A stretch of 64,000 bases of DNA. It comes from Micromonospora lupini str. Lupac 08. Its GTDB lineage: Bacteria > Actinomycetota > Actinomycetes > Mycobacteriales > Micromonosporaceae. This document shows positions 36,572 to 44,939 of the stretch, in pieces. The stretch lies in contig NZ_HF570108.1 of assembly GCF_000297395.2 (NCBI RefSeq), forward strand, positions 6,476,053-6,540,052, in the 5' to 3' direction. Below the pieces are notes generated by a model that worked only from the letters and a program-made list of their open reading frames with translations, searched no databases and was not told the DNA's origin. Both the position numbers and the translations under genes were made by a program. Every line of letters begins with the position of its first letter. The stretch's first letter is position 1.

Positions 36572-36606
36572 GAAAAGCGGGGCACGTCTCGCGTACCCCG
36601 CTTTTC
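36572..36606 (-). terminator. Hairpin between adk and map (terminator or leader element)
   Basis: Perfect 11-bp stem GAAAAGCGGGG / CCCCGCTTTTC extended by three more pairs to loop GCGAGAC on the transcript strand, ending in TTTTC. It could stop adk transcription or act as a leader structure for map, 23 bases before the start codon. The loop matches the one upstream of rpsM. Confidence 0.65.
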
Positions 36607-36637
36607 GCACTCTATCCACCCCGGCGCGGGGAGGACC

Positions 36638-37291
36638 TCAGCCGCCGTACGACCGCAGAGCGTCGATGGCCCGGGTGGTGACGTCCTCCACCGGGCCGGT
36701 GGCGTCGATCCCGACCAGCTTGCCCTGGGCGCCGTAGTAGTCGACCAGGGGCGCGGTCTTCTCGCTGTATTCCCGCAGGCGGGTGGCGATGGTCTCCGGC
36801 TTGTCGTCGTCGCGCTGGAACAGCTCGGCGCCGCACCGGTCACAGATGCCCGGCCTGGTGGTGGCGTCGAACTCGACGTGCCAGATCTTGCCGCAACCCC
36901 GGCAGGTGCGCCGGCCGGAGAGCCGCCGGATCACCTCGTCGTCGTCGACCACCAGCTCCAGGACCAGGTCCAGGGCGGTGCCCAGGTCAGCGAGGAGCTT
37001 GTCCAGAGCGGCGGCCTGCGGAGTGGTCCGCGGGAAGCCGTCGAGCAGAAAGCCCTCGCTGGCGTCGGGCTCGGCCAGCCGGTCCCGGACCATGTTGATG
37101 GTGACCTCGTCCGGAACCAGCTCGCCTGCGTCCATGTAGCGCTTGGCTTCGACGCCGAGCGGCGTGCCCTGGGTGACGTTCGAGCGGAAGATGTCTCCGG
37201 TCGAGATCTTGGGTACCGACAGGTGCGCGGCAACGAACTCTGCCTGCGTGCCCTTACCCGCACCCGGCGGGCCAACCAGAACGAGTCTCAT
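36638..37291 (-). CDS. adk: Adenylate kinase (zinc-LID type)
   Basis: 217 residues; the ATG starts exactly after the secY stop with no gap. Catalyses ATP + AMP = 2 ADP. P-loop LVGPPGAGKGTQ at the N-terminus, AMP site DIFRSNV and DGFPRTTPQA. The LID carries CRGC ... CDRC (about 130-155), the four-Cys zinc site of the Gram-positive long form. secY-adk-map is the standard spc-operon tail. Confidence 0.98.
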   Translation of the reverse strand: MRLVLVGPPGAGKGTQAEFVAAHLSVPKISTGDIFRSNVTQGTPLGVEAKRYMDAGELVPDEVTINMVRDRLAEPDASEGFLLDGFPRTTPQAAALDKLLADLGTALDLVLELVVDDDEVIRRLSGRRTCRGCGKIWHVEFDATTRPGICDRCGAELFQRDDDKPETIATRLREYSEKTAPLVDYYGAQGKLVGIDATGPVEDVTTRAIDALRSYGG

Positions 37292-38620
37292 CTACCGCAG
37301 GAACCCTTCGTAGTTCCGCTGCATGAGTTGGCTCTCGATCTGCTTCACGGTCTCCAGACCGACGCCGACCATGATGAGCACAGCGGTGCCACCGAACGGG
37401 AAGTTCTGGTACTGCTGGCTGTCCAGCCAGATGAAGAAGAAGTTCGGCAGGATCGAGATGATGCCGAGGTAGAGCGCGCCCGGCAGGGTGATCCGGCTGA
37501 GGATGAAGTCCAGGTAGTCGGCCGTCGGCTTGCCCGGCCGGATACCCGGCACGAACCCGCCGTACTTCTTCATGTTGTCCGCGACCTCGGTCGGGTTGAA
37601 CGTGATCGAGACGTAGAAGTACGTGAAGAAGATGATCAGCAGGAAGTAGACCGAGATGTAGATCGGGCTGTTCGGTGCGACCAGGTTGTTCTGGATCCAC
37701 GCCTGGATCTTGCCCGGGTCGTTCTGGTCGAAGAACTGCAGGGCCAGCTGCGGGAGGTAGAGCAGCGACGAACCGAAGATGACCGGGATGACACCCGCCT
37801 GGTTGACCTTCAGCGGGATGTAGGTCGAGGTGCCGCCGTACATCCGCCGGCCGATCATCCGCTTGGCGTACTGCACCGGGATCCGGCGCTGCGCCTGCTC
37901 GATGAACGTGACCGCGGTGATGACCACCAGGACCAGCGCGATGACGAGGGCGAACTTGCCCCAGCCCTGTTGGGTCTTGATCTGCCAGCCCTCACCGGGC
38001 AGCCGGGCCGCGATCGAGGTGAAGATCAGAACGGACATGCCGTTGCCGACGCCCCGGTCGGTGATCAGCTCACCGAGCCACATGACCATGCCGGTGCCGG
38101 CGGTCATGGTGATCACCAGGATGGCCAGGGTCAGCCAGTCCGGGATGCCGGTGCCCTCGGGGATGATCGGGAACTGGTCGCAGCGGTTCTGGAACAGCTG
38201 CCCCGAGCGGGCCAGGGCCACGAACGCCGAGGCCTGCAGCACGCCGAGACCGAGGGTCAGGTAGCGGGTGTACTGCGTGATCTTCGCCTGACCGGCCTGG
38301 CCCTCCTTGCGGAGCTGCTCCAGGCGCGGGATCACGACGGTCAGCAGCTGCAGGATGATCGACGCGGTGATGTAGGGCATGATGCCCAGCGCGAAGACCG
38401 AGAGCTGTAGCAGCGCCCCGCCGGAGAAGAGGTTGAGCAGATTCAGCGGGCCCGTCGTGTCACCCGAGATGGAGTCGAGGCACTTCTGCACGTTGCCGTA
38501 CGAGACGCCCGGGCTGGGGAGCGTGGCACCCAGCCGGTAGACCGCGATGATGCCTACTGTGAACAGCAGCTTCTTGCGCAGGTCAGGCGTACGGAACGCA
38601 CTGAGAAAGGCGGACAGCAA
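37292..38620 (-). CDS. secY: Protein translocase subunit SecY
   Basis: 442 residues from TTG 38620, chosen because AGGAGGA stands 5 bases before it and LLSAFLSAFRTPDLRKKLLFT is the usual actinobacterial start. Ten membrane helices form the SecYEG channel. Seen: IIAVYRLGATLPSPGV, the plug/TM2 region GGALLQLSVFALGIMPYITASIILQLL, YAKRMIGRRMYGGTSTYIPLKVNQAGVIPVIF, and a short C-terminus LMQRNYEGFLR. It directly precedes adk. Confidence 0.97.
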   Translation of the reverse strand: MLSAFLSAFRTPDLRKKLLFTVGIIAVYRLGATLPSPGVSYGNVQKCLDSISGDTTGPLNLLNLFSGGALLQLSVFALGIMPYITASIILQLLTVVIPRLEQLRKEGQAGQAKITQYTRYLTLGLGVLQASAFVALARSGQLFQNRCDQFPIIPEGTGIPDWLTLAILVITMTAGTGMVMWLGELITDRGVGNGMSVLIFTSIAARLPGEGWQIKTQQGWGKFALVIALVLVVITAVTFIEQAQRRIPVQYAKRMIGRRMYGGTSTYIPLKVNQAGVIPVIFGSSLLYLPQLALQFFDQNDPGKIQAWIQNNLVAPNSPIYISVYFLLIIFFTYFYVSITFNPTEVADNMKKYGGFVPGIRPGKPTADYLDFILSRITLPGALYLGIISILPNFFFIWLDSQQYQNFPFGGTAVLIMVGVGLETVKQIESQLMQRNYEGFLR

Positions 38621-38851
38621 CTTCTTCCTCCTGCGCGAGGCGGGCCGCCGGTGAACCCTGGCGGGTGGGGGTGGATCACGGGCGAGTGCCCGCAATCCAT
38701 GGCTGGGATGGGACTCTAACAGCCCTGTCCCGCTCCGGGCAGGTGTGCCCGGCTACATAAACCGAATCCGATATTACCGGGCGCACACGGCCCAGGCAGA
38801 CCTAGGCGCCCGCCAGTTGCTCACAACCGACGGGCGCCGAGGTCGTACGCC
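38621..38851 (-). promoter_or_regulatory. Intergenic region between rplO and secY with hairpins and weak promoter
   Basis: 231 bases. A GGCGCCCG / CGGGCGCC stem (38805-38838) follows rplO and may attenuate the spc transcript. A second palindrome, CCGGGCA-N4-TGCCCGG, lies at 38735-38752. Minus-strand TAGAGT (38713-38718) is a good -10 but its -35 (CTGCCC) is poor. This gap suggests secY-adk-map can be expressed separately. Confidence 0.5.
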
Positions 38852-39295
38852 TTACAGCTCGGTGGCGGAGCCACCGGCGGCAGCGATCTTCTCCTTGGCC
38901 GACGCGCTGAACGCGTGCGCCGACACCTGGAGCGCCACCCCGCCAAGGTCCCCGGTGCCGAGGACCTTGACCGGCTGGCCCTTGCGGACCGCGCCGGCCT
39001 CGACCAGCTCGAGCGGGCCAACCTGGCCACCGTTCGGGAACAGCTCGGCGAGCCGGTCCAGGTTGACAACCTGGAAGACCACCTTGAACTTGTTCTTGAA
39101 GCCCTTCATCTTCGGCAGGCGCATGTGGATGGGCATCTGCCCACCCTCGAACGCCGCCGAGATGTTCTTGCGGGCCTTGGAGCCCTTCGTACCGCGACCA
39201 GCGGTCTTGCCCTTGGAACCCTCACCGCGACCCACACGGGTCTTCGCGGTCTTGGAACCGGGCGCCGGGCGCAGGTGGTGCACCTTGATCGTCAT
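38852..39295 (-). CDS. rplO: 50S ribosomal protein L15
   Basis: 147 residues. Starts MTIKVHHLRPAPGSKTAKTRVGRGEGSKGKTAGRGTKGSKAR, the Gly/Arg/Lys-rich arm that threads into 23S rRNA, followed by the globular domain (GGQMPIHMRLPKMKGFKNKFKVVFQVVNLDRL). Start overlaps the rpmD stop (TAATG). Confidence 0.98.
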   Translation of the reverse strand: MTIKVHHLRPAPGSKTAKTRVGRGEGSKGKTAGRGTKGSKARKNISAAFEGGQMPIHMRLPKMKGFKNKFKVVFQVVNLDRLAELFPNGGQVGPLELVEAGAVRKGQPVKVLGTGDLGGVALQVSAHAFSASAKEKIAAAGGSATEL

Positions 39296-39477
39296 TACTC
39301 GACCTCCTCGACCTTCACGAGGTGGCTCACAGTGAAGATCATGCCGCGGATCTCGGGCCGGTCCTCCTTGACCACCACGTCGTTGATCCGCTTGAGACCG
39401 AGCGAACGCAGCGACTCACGCTGGTTGTGCTTGGTCCCGATACCGGACCGGAGCTGGGTGACCTTCAGGCGTGCCAT
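39295..39477 (-). CDS. rpmD: 50S ribosomal protein L30
   Basis: 60 residues: MARLKVTQLRSGIGTKHNQRESLRSLGLKRINDVVVKEDRPEIRGMIFTVSHLVKVEEVE in outline, normal bacterial length. Overlaps rpsE (TGATG) and rplO by one base each, so translation is coupled. Confidence 0.98.
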   Translation of the reverse strand: MARLKVTQLRSGIGTKHNQRESLRSLGLKRINDVVVKEDRPEIRGMIFTVSHLVKVEEVE

Positions 39478-40091
39478 CAGCGCGCCACCCCCGCACGCGA
39501 CGCCAGCATGGCGGCCGGCGCGACGTCCTCCACCGGCAGGCCACGACGCGCCGCGACCTGCTCGGGGGACTCAAGCCCCTTCAGGGCCGCCACGGTGGCG
39601 TGCACGATGTTGATCGGGTTCGACGAGCCGAGGCTCTTGGAGAGCACGTCGTGGATCCCGGCGCACTCCAGCACGGCGCGCACCGGACCACCGGCGATGA
39701 CACCCGTACCGGCCGAGGCCGGCTTGAGCAGCACGACGCCAGCGGCGTCCTCACCCGTCACCGGGTGCGGGATCGACTGACCGATCCGCGGAACCTTGAA
39801 GAAGTGCTTCTTGGCCTCCTCGACACCCTTGGCGATGGCCGCGGGCACCTCCTTGGCCTTTCCGTAGCCCACGCCGACCGTGCCGTCGCCGTCGCCCACG
39901 ATCACCAGGGCGGTGAAGCTGAAGCGACGACCACCCTTCACGACCTTGGCGACGCGGTTGATCGCGACGACCCGCTCAAGGTGCGGGGTCTTCTCGACGG
40001 GCGCGTTTCCGCGGCCGCCCTCACGGCGGTTGTCGCGGCGACCACCCTCGTTGCCACCGGACCCGCCGCCACGGCGCTGTTGACCTGGCAT
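39477..40091 (-). CDS. rpsE: 30S ribosomal protein S5
   Basis: 204 residues. An extra Gly/Arg-rich N-terminal stretch of about 30 residues (GGGSGGNEGGRRDNRREGGRG) precedes LERVVAINRVAKVVKGGRRFSFTALVIVGDGDGTVGVGYGKAKEVPAAIAKG, the dsRNA-binding and fidelity region. The C-terminal domain holds PASAGTGVIAGGPVRAVLECAGI. Confidence 0.98.
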   Translation of the reverse strand: MPGQQRRGGGSGGNEGGRRDNRREGGRGNAPVEKTPHLERVVAINRVAKVVKGGRRFSFTALVIVGDGDGTVGVGYGKAKEVPAAIAKGVEEAKKHFFKVPRIGQSIPHPVTGEDAAGVVLLKPASAGTGVIAGGPVRAVLECAGIHDVLSKSLGSSNPINIVHATVAALKGLESPEQVAARRGLPVEDVAPAAMLASRAGVAR

Positions 40092-40124
40092 CAGCAGCCT
40101 TCCTTATCTCTCGTGACGGGGTTG

Positions 40125-40514
40125 TTAGAACTCGAGCCCGGCTTCGCGGGCGGCATCGGCAAGCGCGGCGACTCGCCCCGCGTACCGGTTGCCACCGCGG
40201 TCGAAGACGACCTTGGAGACGCCGGCGGCCTTGGCCCGCTCGGCGAGCAGGGCGCCCACCTTGCCGGCGAGGGCGCTCTTGTCGCCCTCCGTACCGCGCA
40301 GCGAGGAGTCCAGGGTCGACGCCGACGCCAGGGTGTGGCCCTTGGTGTCGTCGACGATCTGGGCAACCATGTGCCGCAGCGAACGGGTGACGACCAGGCG
40401 CGGACGCTCGGCCGTACCGCTGACGTTCTTGCGGACGCGGAAGTGCCGACGCGCACGCCCAACGGCGCGCTTGGCGGCGACGCCGCGGCGGCGCTTGAGC
40501 AGCGTGGCGCTCAC
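40125..40514 (-). CDS. rplR: 50S ribosomal protein L18
   Basis: 129 residues, GTG start overlapping the rplF stop (GTGA). RRRGVAAKRAVGRARRHFRVRKNVSGTAERPRLVVTRSLRHMVAQIVDD is the 5S rRNA-binding N-terminal region; ends FDRGGNRYAGRVAALADAAREAGLEF, the conserved L18 C-terminus. Confidence 0.98.
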   Translation of the reverse strand: MSATLLKRRRGVAAKRAVGRARRHFRVRKNVSGTAERPRLVVTRSLRHMVAQIVDDTKGHTLASASTLDSSLRGTEGDKSALAGKVGALLAERAKAAGVSKVVFDRGGNRYAGRVAALADAAREAGLEF

Positions 40515-41053
40515 TTCTTACCTGCCTTTCCAGCCTTGCGGCGGATGACCTCGCCCTGGTACTTCACGCCCTTGCCCTTGTAGGGCTCCGGCGGACGGAT
40601 CTTCCGGATGTTGGCGGCGACCTCACCGACCTGCTGCTTGTCGATGCCGGCCACGTGGAACAGGGTCGGCCGCTCCACCGTGAAGGTGATGCCCGCCGGC
40701 GCGGGAACGACCACCGGGTGCGAGAACCCGAGCGCGAACTCGAGGTCCGAACCCTTGGCCGTGACCCGGTAACCGGTGCCGGCGATCTCCAGGCTCTTGC
40801 GGTAGCCCTCGGTCACGCCGACGATCATGTTGGCGACCAGGGTACGGCTCAGGCCGTGCAGCTCCTTGGCCTTGCGCTCGTCGTTCGGGCGGTTGACGTT
40901 CAGCTGCCCGTCCTCCGCGCGCTCGACCGTGATCGGGTCGGCGATCGTGTGCTGGAGCTCGCCCTTCGGGCCCTTGACCTTGACGGTCTGCCCGTCGATC
41001 GTGATGTCGACGCCGGCTGGTACCGGGATCGACTTACGTCCAATTCGCGACAT
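40511..41053 (-). CDS. rplF: 50S ribosomal protein L6
   Basis: 180 residues from ATG 41053 (MSRIGRKSIPVPAGVD); an in-frame upstream extension into the rpsH gap was rejected. Two repeated L6 folds; the C-terminal half ends with KIRPPEPYKGKGVKYQGEVIRRKAGKAGKK, which contacts the sarcin-ricin loop. Confidence 0.98.
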   Translation of the reverse strand: MSRIGRKSIPVPAGVDITIDGQTVKVKGPKGELQHTIADPITVERAEDGQLNVNRPNDERKAKELHGLSRTLVANMIVGVTEGYRKSLEIAGTGYRVTAKGSDLEFALGFSHPVVVPAPAGITFTVERPTLFHVAGIDKQQVGEVAANIRKIRPPEPYKGKGVKYQGEVIRRKAGKAGKK

Positions 41054-41069
41054 TTCTACCAGTCTCCCG

Positions 41070-41477
41070 TTACCAGACGAAGGCGAGGACTTCCCCGCCA
41101 ACACTCCGCTTGCGGGCCTGCCGGTCGGTCAGCAGCCCCTGGGACGTCGAAATGATCGCCACGCCCAGCCCACCGAGCACCCGCGGGAGCCCGTCCGACT
41201 TGGCGTACACCCGGAGACCGGGCTTGGACACGCGCTTGATGCCGGCCAGGCTCCGCTCCCGGTTCTGGCCGTACTTCAGCTCGACGACCAGTCGCTTGCC
41301 GACGGCGCCCTCCTCGGGCTCCTCGACCGACCAGGTGGCGATGTAACCCTCGGCCTTCAGGACCTCGGCGATGTTCGCCTTGATCTTGGAGTAGGGCATC
41401 TTCACCTGATCGTGGTACGCCTGGTTGGCGTTACGCAGACGCGTGAGCATGTCTGCGATCGGGTCGGTCATCGTCAT
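41070..41477 (-). CDS. rpsH: 30S ribosomal protein S8
   Basis: 135 residues from ATG 41477 (MTMTDPIADM); ATG 41471 would give 133. Seen: DMLTRLRNANQAYHDQVKMPYSKIKANIAEVLKAEGYI, and the RNA-binding C-terminus ISTSQGLLTDRQARKRSVGGEVLAFVW. In many bacteria S8 represses the spc operon. A 116-base gap with GC hairpins, one a TCCCGGCCG / CGGCCGGGA stem at 41564-41582, separates it from rpsZ. Confidence 0.98.
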   Translation of the reverse strand: MTMTDPIADMLTRLRNANQAYHDQVKMPYSKIKANIAEVLKAEGYIATWSVEEPEEGAVGKRLVVELKYGQNRERSLAGIKRVSKPGLRVYAKSDGLPRVLGGLGVAIISTSQGLLTDRQARKRSVGGEVLAFVW

Positions 41478-41593
41478 GGATTTCGTCAGCCTTTCTCGCC
41501 GGGGTTCCCCGGGCATCAGCCCCGGGCCTACGGCGAAGAGCAATACCTAATCGGTGCAGGAGTTCCCGGCCGACGGCCGGGACGCGGTCGCCC

Positions 41594-41779
41594 TTACCAG
41601 GAAGCCTTGGACACGCCCGGCAGCTCACCACGGTGAGCCATCTCCCGGATGCAGACCCGGCAGAGCCCGAACTTGCGGTAGACCGCCTTCGGACGCCCGC
41701 ACCGCTGGCAGCGGGTGTACGCGCGAACCGAGAACTTCGGCTTCGCGGCCGCCTTGATGATCAGCGCCTTCTTGGCCAT
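41594..41779 (-). CDS. rpsZ: 30S ribosomal protein S14, zinc-binding type Z
   Basis: 61 residues. CQRC (24, 27) and CRVC (40, 43) give the zinc ribbon of the short C+ form. The ending IREMAHRGELPGVSKASW is typical. The ATG lies one base after the rplE stop, so the two are coupled. Confidence 0.97.
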   Translation of the reverse strand: MAKKALIIKAAAKPKFSVRAYTRCQRCGRPKAVYRKFGLCRVCIREMAHRGELPGVSKASW

Positions 41780-41780
41780 C

Positions 41781-42347
41781 TCAGTTCTCCTTGAACGGGA
41801 AGCCCAGGAGCTTGAGCAGCGCCCGGCCCTCGTCGTCGGTCGTGGCGGTCGTTACCACCGTGATGTCCATGCCCCGCTGGCGATCGATCCGGTCCTGGTC
41901 GATCTCGTGGAACACCGACTGCTCGGTCAGACCGAACGTGTAGTTGCCGTGCCCGTCCAGCTTGCGCCCGTCCAGGCCGCGGAAGTCGCGGATACGCGGC
42001 AGCGCGATGGAGAGCAGCCGGTCCAGGAATTCCCACATCCGGTCGCCGCGGAGGGTGACCTTCGCGCCGATCGGCATGCCCTCGCGGAGCTTGAACTGCG
42101 CGATGGACTTGGTCGCCCGCCGCACCTGCGGCTTCTGGCCGGTGATCGTGGCGAGGTCGCGGACCGCGCCGTCGATCAGCTTGGCGTCGCGAGCAGCCTC
42201 GCCGACACCCATGTTGACGACGACCTTGACCAGCCGCGGCACCTGCATGGGGTTGCCGTAGCTGTTCTGCTCACGCAGCTGGGCCACGATCTCGTTGCGG
42301 TACCGCTCCTTGAGGCGCGGCAGGGTCTTTTCGGTAGCCGTGGTCAT
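41781..42347 (-). CDS. rplE: 50S ribosomal protein L5
   Basis: 188 residues from ATG 42347, which overlaps the rplX stop (TGATG); a GTG directly before it (42350) is an equally coupled start. Seen: MQVPRLVKVVVNMGVGEAARDAKLIDGAVRDL, RGDRMWEFLDRLLSIALPRIRDFRGL and GMDITVVTTATTDDEGRALLKLLGFPFKEN. Binds 5S rRNA and the P-site tRNA. Confidence 0.98.
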   Translation of the reverse strand: MTTATEKTLPRLKERYRNEIVAQLREQNSYGNPMQVPRLVKVVVNMGVGEAARDAKLIDGAVRDLATITGQKPQVRRATKSIAQFKLREGMPIGAKVTLRGDRMWEFLDRLLSIALPRIRDFRGLDGRKLDGHGNYTFGLTEQSVFHEIDQDRIDRQRGMDITVVTTATTDDEGRALLKLLGFPFKEN

Positions 42348-42667
42348 CACAGGTCCTTACCGGTGCTACGCGCGATGCGGACCTTCTGGCCGTTGTCGTC
42401 GATCCGGTAACCGACGCGGGTCGGCTTGCCGTCGGAGTCCAGGACCTGCACGTTCGAGACGTGGATCGGGGCCTCCTGGGTGACGATGCCGCCGGTCTTG
42501 GCGCCACGCTGGGTGGTGCTGATACGGGTGTGCTTCTTGACCCGGTTCACGCCCTCGACCAGGACCTTGTCCTGCCGCGGGTAGGCCGCGATGACCTTGC
42601 CCTTGGCACCCTTGTCCTTGCCGGCGATGACGACGACCGTGTCGCCCTTCTTGACCTTCACGGTCAC
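42347..42667 (-). CDS. rplX: 50S ribosomal protein L24
   Basis: 106 residues; GTG 42667 overlaps the rplN stop (GTGA), with a second GTG six bases on. KOW motif near the start (KKGDTVVVIAGKDKGAKGKVIAAYPRQDKVLVEGVNRVKKHTR); ends GYRIDDNGQKVRIARSTGKDL. Assembly initiator of the large subunit. Confidence 0.97.
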   Translation of the reverse strand: MTVKVKKGDTVVVIAGKDKGAKGKVIAAYPRQDKVLVEGVNRVKKHTRISTTQRGAKTGGIVTQEAPIHVSNVQVLDSDGKPTRVGYRIDDNGQKVRIARSTGKDL

Positions 42668-43032
42668 AACACCTCCGGCGCGAGGGAAATGATCTTCATG
42701 AACCGCTTGTCCCGCAGCTCCCGGCCCACCGGGCCGAAGATGCGGGTACCACGCGGGTCCCCGCCGTCCTTGATGATGACGGCGGCGTTCTCGTCGAAGC
42801 GGATGTACGAGCCGTCCGGCCGACGCCTCTCCTTGGCGGTGCGAACGACGACAGCCTTGACGACGTCGCCCTTCTTCACACCGGCACCTGGGATCGCGTC
42901 CTTGACCGTGGCCACGATGACGTCGCCGATGCTCGCGTAGCGCCGACCCGAGCCACCGAGAACCCGGATGCACAGGATCTCCCGAGCACCCGTGTTGTCG
43001 GCGACGCGCAGTCGCGACTCCTGCTGAATCAC
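42664..43032 (-). CDS. rplN: 50S ribosomal protein L14
   Basis: 122 residues, the standard length. MIQQESRLRVADNTGAREILCIRVLGGSGRRYASIGDVIVATVKDAIPG in the first half; RPDGSYIRFDENAAVIIKDGGDPRGTRIFGPVGRELR in the second. Sits under the interface bridge B8. The 97-base gap upstream (43033-43129) carries a CTCCGGCCG / CGGCCGGAG hairpin (43057-43084). Confidence 0.98.
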   Translation of the reverse strand: MIQQESRLRVADNTGAREILCIRVLGGSGRRYASIGDVIVATVKDAIPGAGVKKGDVVKAVVVRTAKERRRPDGSYIRFDENAAVIIKDGGDPRGTRIFGPVGRELRDKRFMKIISLAPEVL

Positions 43033-43129
43033 GTCTATCTCCTATGTCTGCCGGTTCTCCGGCCGCCGTAGCGGCCGGCCGGAGCCTGGCGGAACCTACG
43101 CCCGACGCAACGCCGGGCTCGAGCCTTCG

Positions 43130-43408
43130 CTACTTGGCCTTTTCCAGGATCTCCACGATCCGCCAACGCTTGGTGGCGCTCAGCGGCCGGGTCTCCATGA
43201 TGAGAACCCGGTCACCGGTGCCGGCGGCGTTCTGCTCGTCGTGCACCTTCAGCTTGGCCGTACGACGCATGATCTTGCCGTACAGCGCGTGCCGAACCCG
43301 GTCCTCGACCTCGACCACGACGGTCTTGTCCATCTTGTCGCTGATCACCAGGCCCTCGCGAACCTTGCGGCGCGCGCGGGTGGCGTCAGTGGTGGTGTTC
43401 TCGGTCAT
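43130..43408 (-). CDS. rpsQ: 30S ribosomal protein S17
   Basis: 92 residues; ATG overlaps the rpmC stop (ATGA). RKVREGLVISDKMDKTVVVEVEDRVRHALYGKIMRRTAKLKVHDEQ and GDRVLIMETRPLSATKRWRIVEILEKAK are the OB-fold landmarks. It is the last gene before the gap that divides the S10 and spc parts of the cluster. Confidence 0.98.
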   Translation of the reverse strand: MTENTTTDATRARRKVREGLVISDKMDKTVVVEVEDRVRHALYGKIMRRTAKLKVHDEQNAAGTGDRVLIMETRPLSATKRWRIVEILEKAK

Positions 43409-43641
43409 GATGCAGTCACCTCAGTCGGCGCGGCCGAGAGCCCCAGCTCGCGCTCGCGCATGATCGTGTAGATCCGGGCGATCTCCCGACGGATGACCTG
43501 CAGCCGCCGGTTGTTGTCCAGCTGCCCGGTTGCGGCCTGCACGCGGAGGTTGAACAGCTCCGCCTTGGCCTCCCGCAGCTTCGTGACCAGCTCCTCCTCG
43601 GAGAGCTCACGCAGCTCGGTCGCCTTAACGCCCGCTGCCAT
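43405..43641 (-). CDS. rpmC: 50S ribosomal protein L29
   Basis: 78 residues. Two-helix hairpin: ELRELSEEELVTKLREAKAELFNLRVQAATGQLDNNRRLQVIRREIARIYTIMRERE. Overlaps rplP (TGATG) and rpsQ (ATGA). Lies at the exit tunnel next to L23. Confidence 0.98.
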   Translation of the reverse strand: MAAGVKATELRELSEEELVTKLREAKAELFNLRVQAATGQLDNNRRLQVIRREIARIYTIMRERELGLSAAPTEVTAS

Positions 43642-44066
43642 CAGGATTCACCCACTTCGCGCGTAACAATGCGGCACTTCATCGGGAGCTTGTGGATCGC
43701 GCGACGCATGGCCTCACGCGCGATCTGCTCGTTGGGGAAGGACATCTCGAAGAGAACCCGCCCCGGCTTGACGTTGGCGACCCACCACTCGGGCGAACCC
43801 TTACCGGAACCCATCCGGGTCTCGGCAGGCTTCTTGGTGAGGGCCTGGTCCGGGAAGATCGTGATCCAGACCTTGCCACCACGCTTGATGTGGCGAGTCA
43901 TCGCGATACGTGCCGACTCGATCTGCCGGTTCGTCACGTACGCCGGCTCGAGAGCCTGGATCCCGAACTCGCCGAACACCACCCGGTTACCACCCTTGGA
44001 CGCGCCACTGCGGTCCGGGTGGTGCGGCTTGCGGAAGCCCTTCGGGGGCTTGCGCGGCATCAGCAT
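43641..44066 (-). CDS. rplP: 50S ribosomal protein L16
   Basis: 141 residues from ATG 44066 (MLMPRKPP), seven bases after GGAGGG; the second ATG at 44060 is possible. Seen: [73 protein letters not shown], the tRNA-site loop of L16. Ends in [16 protein letters not shown]. Confidence 0.98.
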
Positions 44067-44069
44067 CTG

Positions 44070-44939
44070 TCAGCCCTCCTGCTGCGTTTCTGCCGGAGCA
44101 GCCGCGGCCGCGACAGCAGCGCTGTCGACCGGCTCGCCACTCGGCGTCTCGGCCTGCTGCGCGATGGTGGTCGCAGCAGCCCGGCCGGCCTCGGTGCCAC
44201 CAGCGGTCGTGCCGGACGAACCGGACCGGCCACGGCGCGGACGCTCGGGACGGTCGCCGCGCTCACCACGACGCGGGCGCGACGGACCGGCCTCGGCCGG
44301 AGCCTCCCGGCCCGGAACCGCGTCACCCTTGTAGATCCAGACCTTGACACCGATCCGACCGAAGGTGGTACGGGCCTCGAAGAAGCCGTACTCGATGTTG
44401 GCCCGCAGCGTGTGCAGCGGAACCCGGCCCTCGCGGTAGAACTCGGTCCGGCTCATCTCGGCGCCGCCGAGGCGACCCGAGACCTGAACCCGGATGCCCT
44501 TGCAGACCGGGTTCTTCATGGCCGACTGCATGGCCTTGCGCATCGCCCGACGGAAGCTGACCCGGCTGGACAGCTGCTCGGCCACGCCCTGCGCGACGAG
44601 CTGAGCGTCCGACTCGGGGTTCTTCACCTCGATGATGTTCAGCTGGACCTGCTTGCCGGTGAGCTTCTCGAGCTCGCCGCGGATCCGGTCGGCCTCCGCA
44701 CCCTTACGGCCGATGACGATGCCCGGCCGGGCGGTGTGGATGTCGACGCGGACGCGGTCGCGGGTGCGCTCGATGTCGACCTTGGAGATCCCGGCACGCT
44801 CGAGGCCCTTGGACATCATGCGGCGGATCTTGACATCCTCGCCGATGTAGTCCTTGTAGAGCTTGTCCGCGAACCAGCGGGACTTCCAGTCGGTCGAGAT
44901 GCCGAGCCGGAACCCAGTGGGGTGAACCTTCTGACCCAT
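44070..44939 (-). CDS. rpsC: 30S ribosomal protein S3 with long C-terminal extension
   Basis: 289 residues. N-terminal MGQKVHPTGFRLGISTDWKSRWFADK, KH domain (RTRDRVRVDIHTARPGIVIGRKGAEADRIR) and C-terminal domain ending about residue 215 (TFGRIGVKVWIYKGD). The last 70 residues are first Arg/Gly-rich (RPRRGERGDRPERPRRGRSG) then Ala/Glu-rich; E. coli S3 stops near 233. Part of the mRNA-entry helicase site. Confidence 0.98.
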   Translation of the reverse strand: MGQKVHPTGFRLGISTDWKSRWFADKLYKDYIGEDVKIRRMMSKGLERAGISKVDIERTRDRVRVDIHTARPGIVIGRKGAEADRIRGELEKLTGKQVQLNIIEVKNPESDAQLVAQGVAEQLSSRVSFRRAMRKAMQSAMKNPVCKGIRVQVSGRLGGAEMSRTEFYREGRVPLHTLRANIEYGFFEARTTFGRIGVKVWIYKGDAVPGREAPAEAGPSRPRRGERGDRPERPRRGRSGSSGTTAGGTEAGRAAATTIAQQAETPSGEPVDSAAVAAAAAPAETQQEG

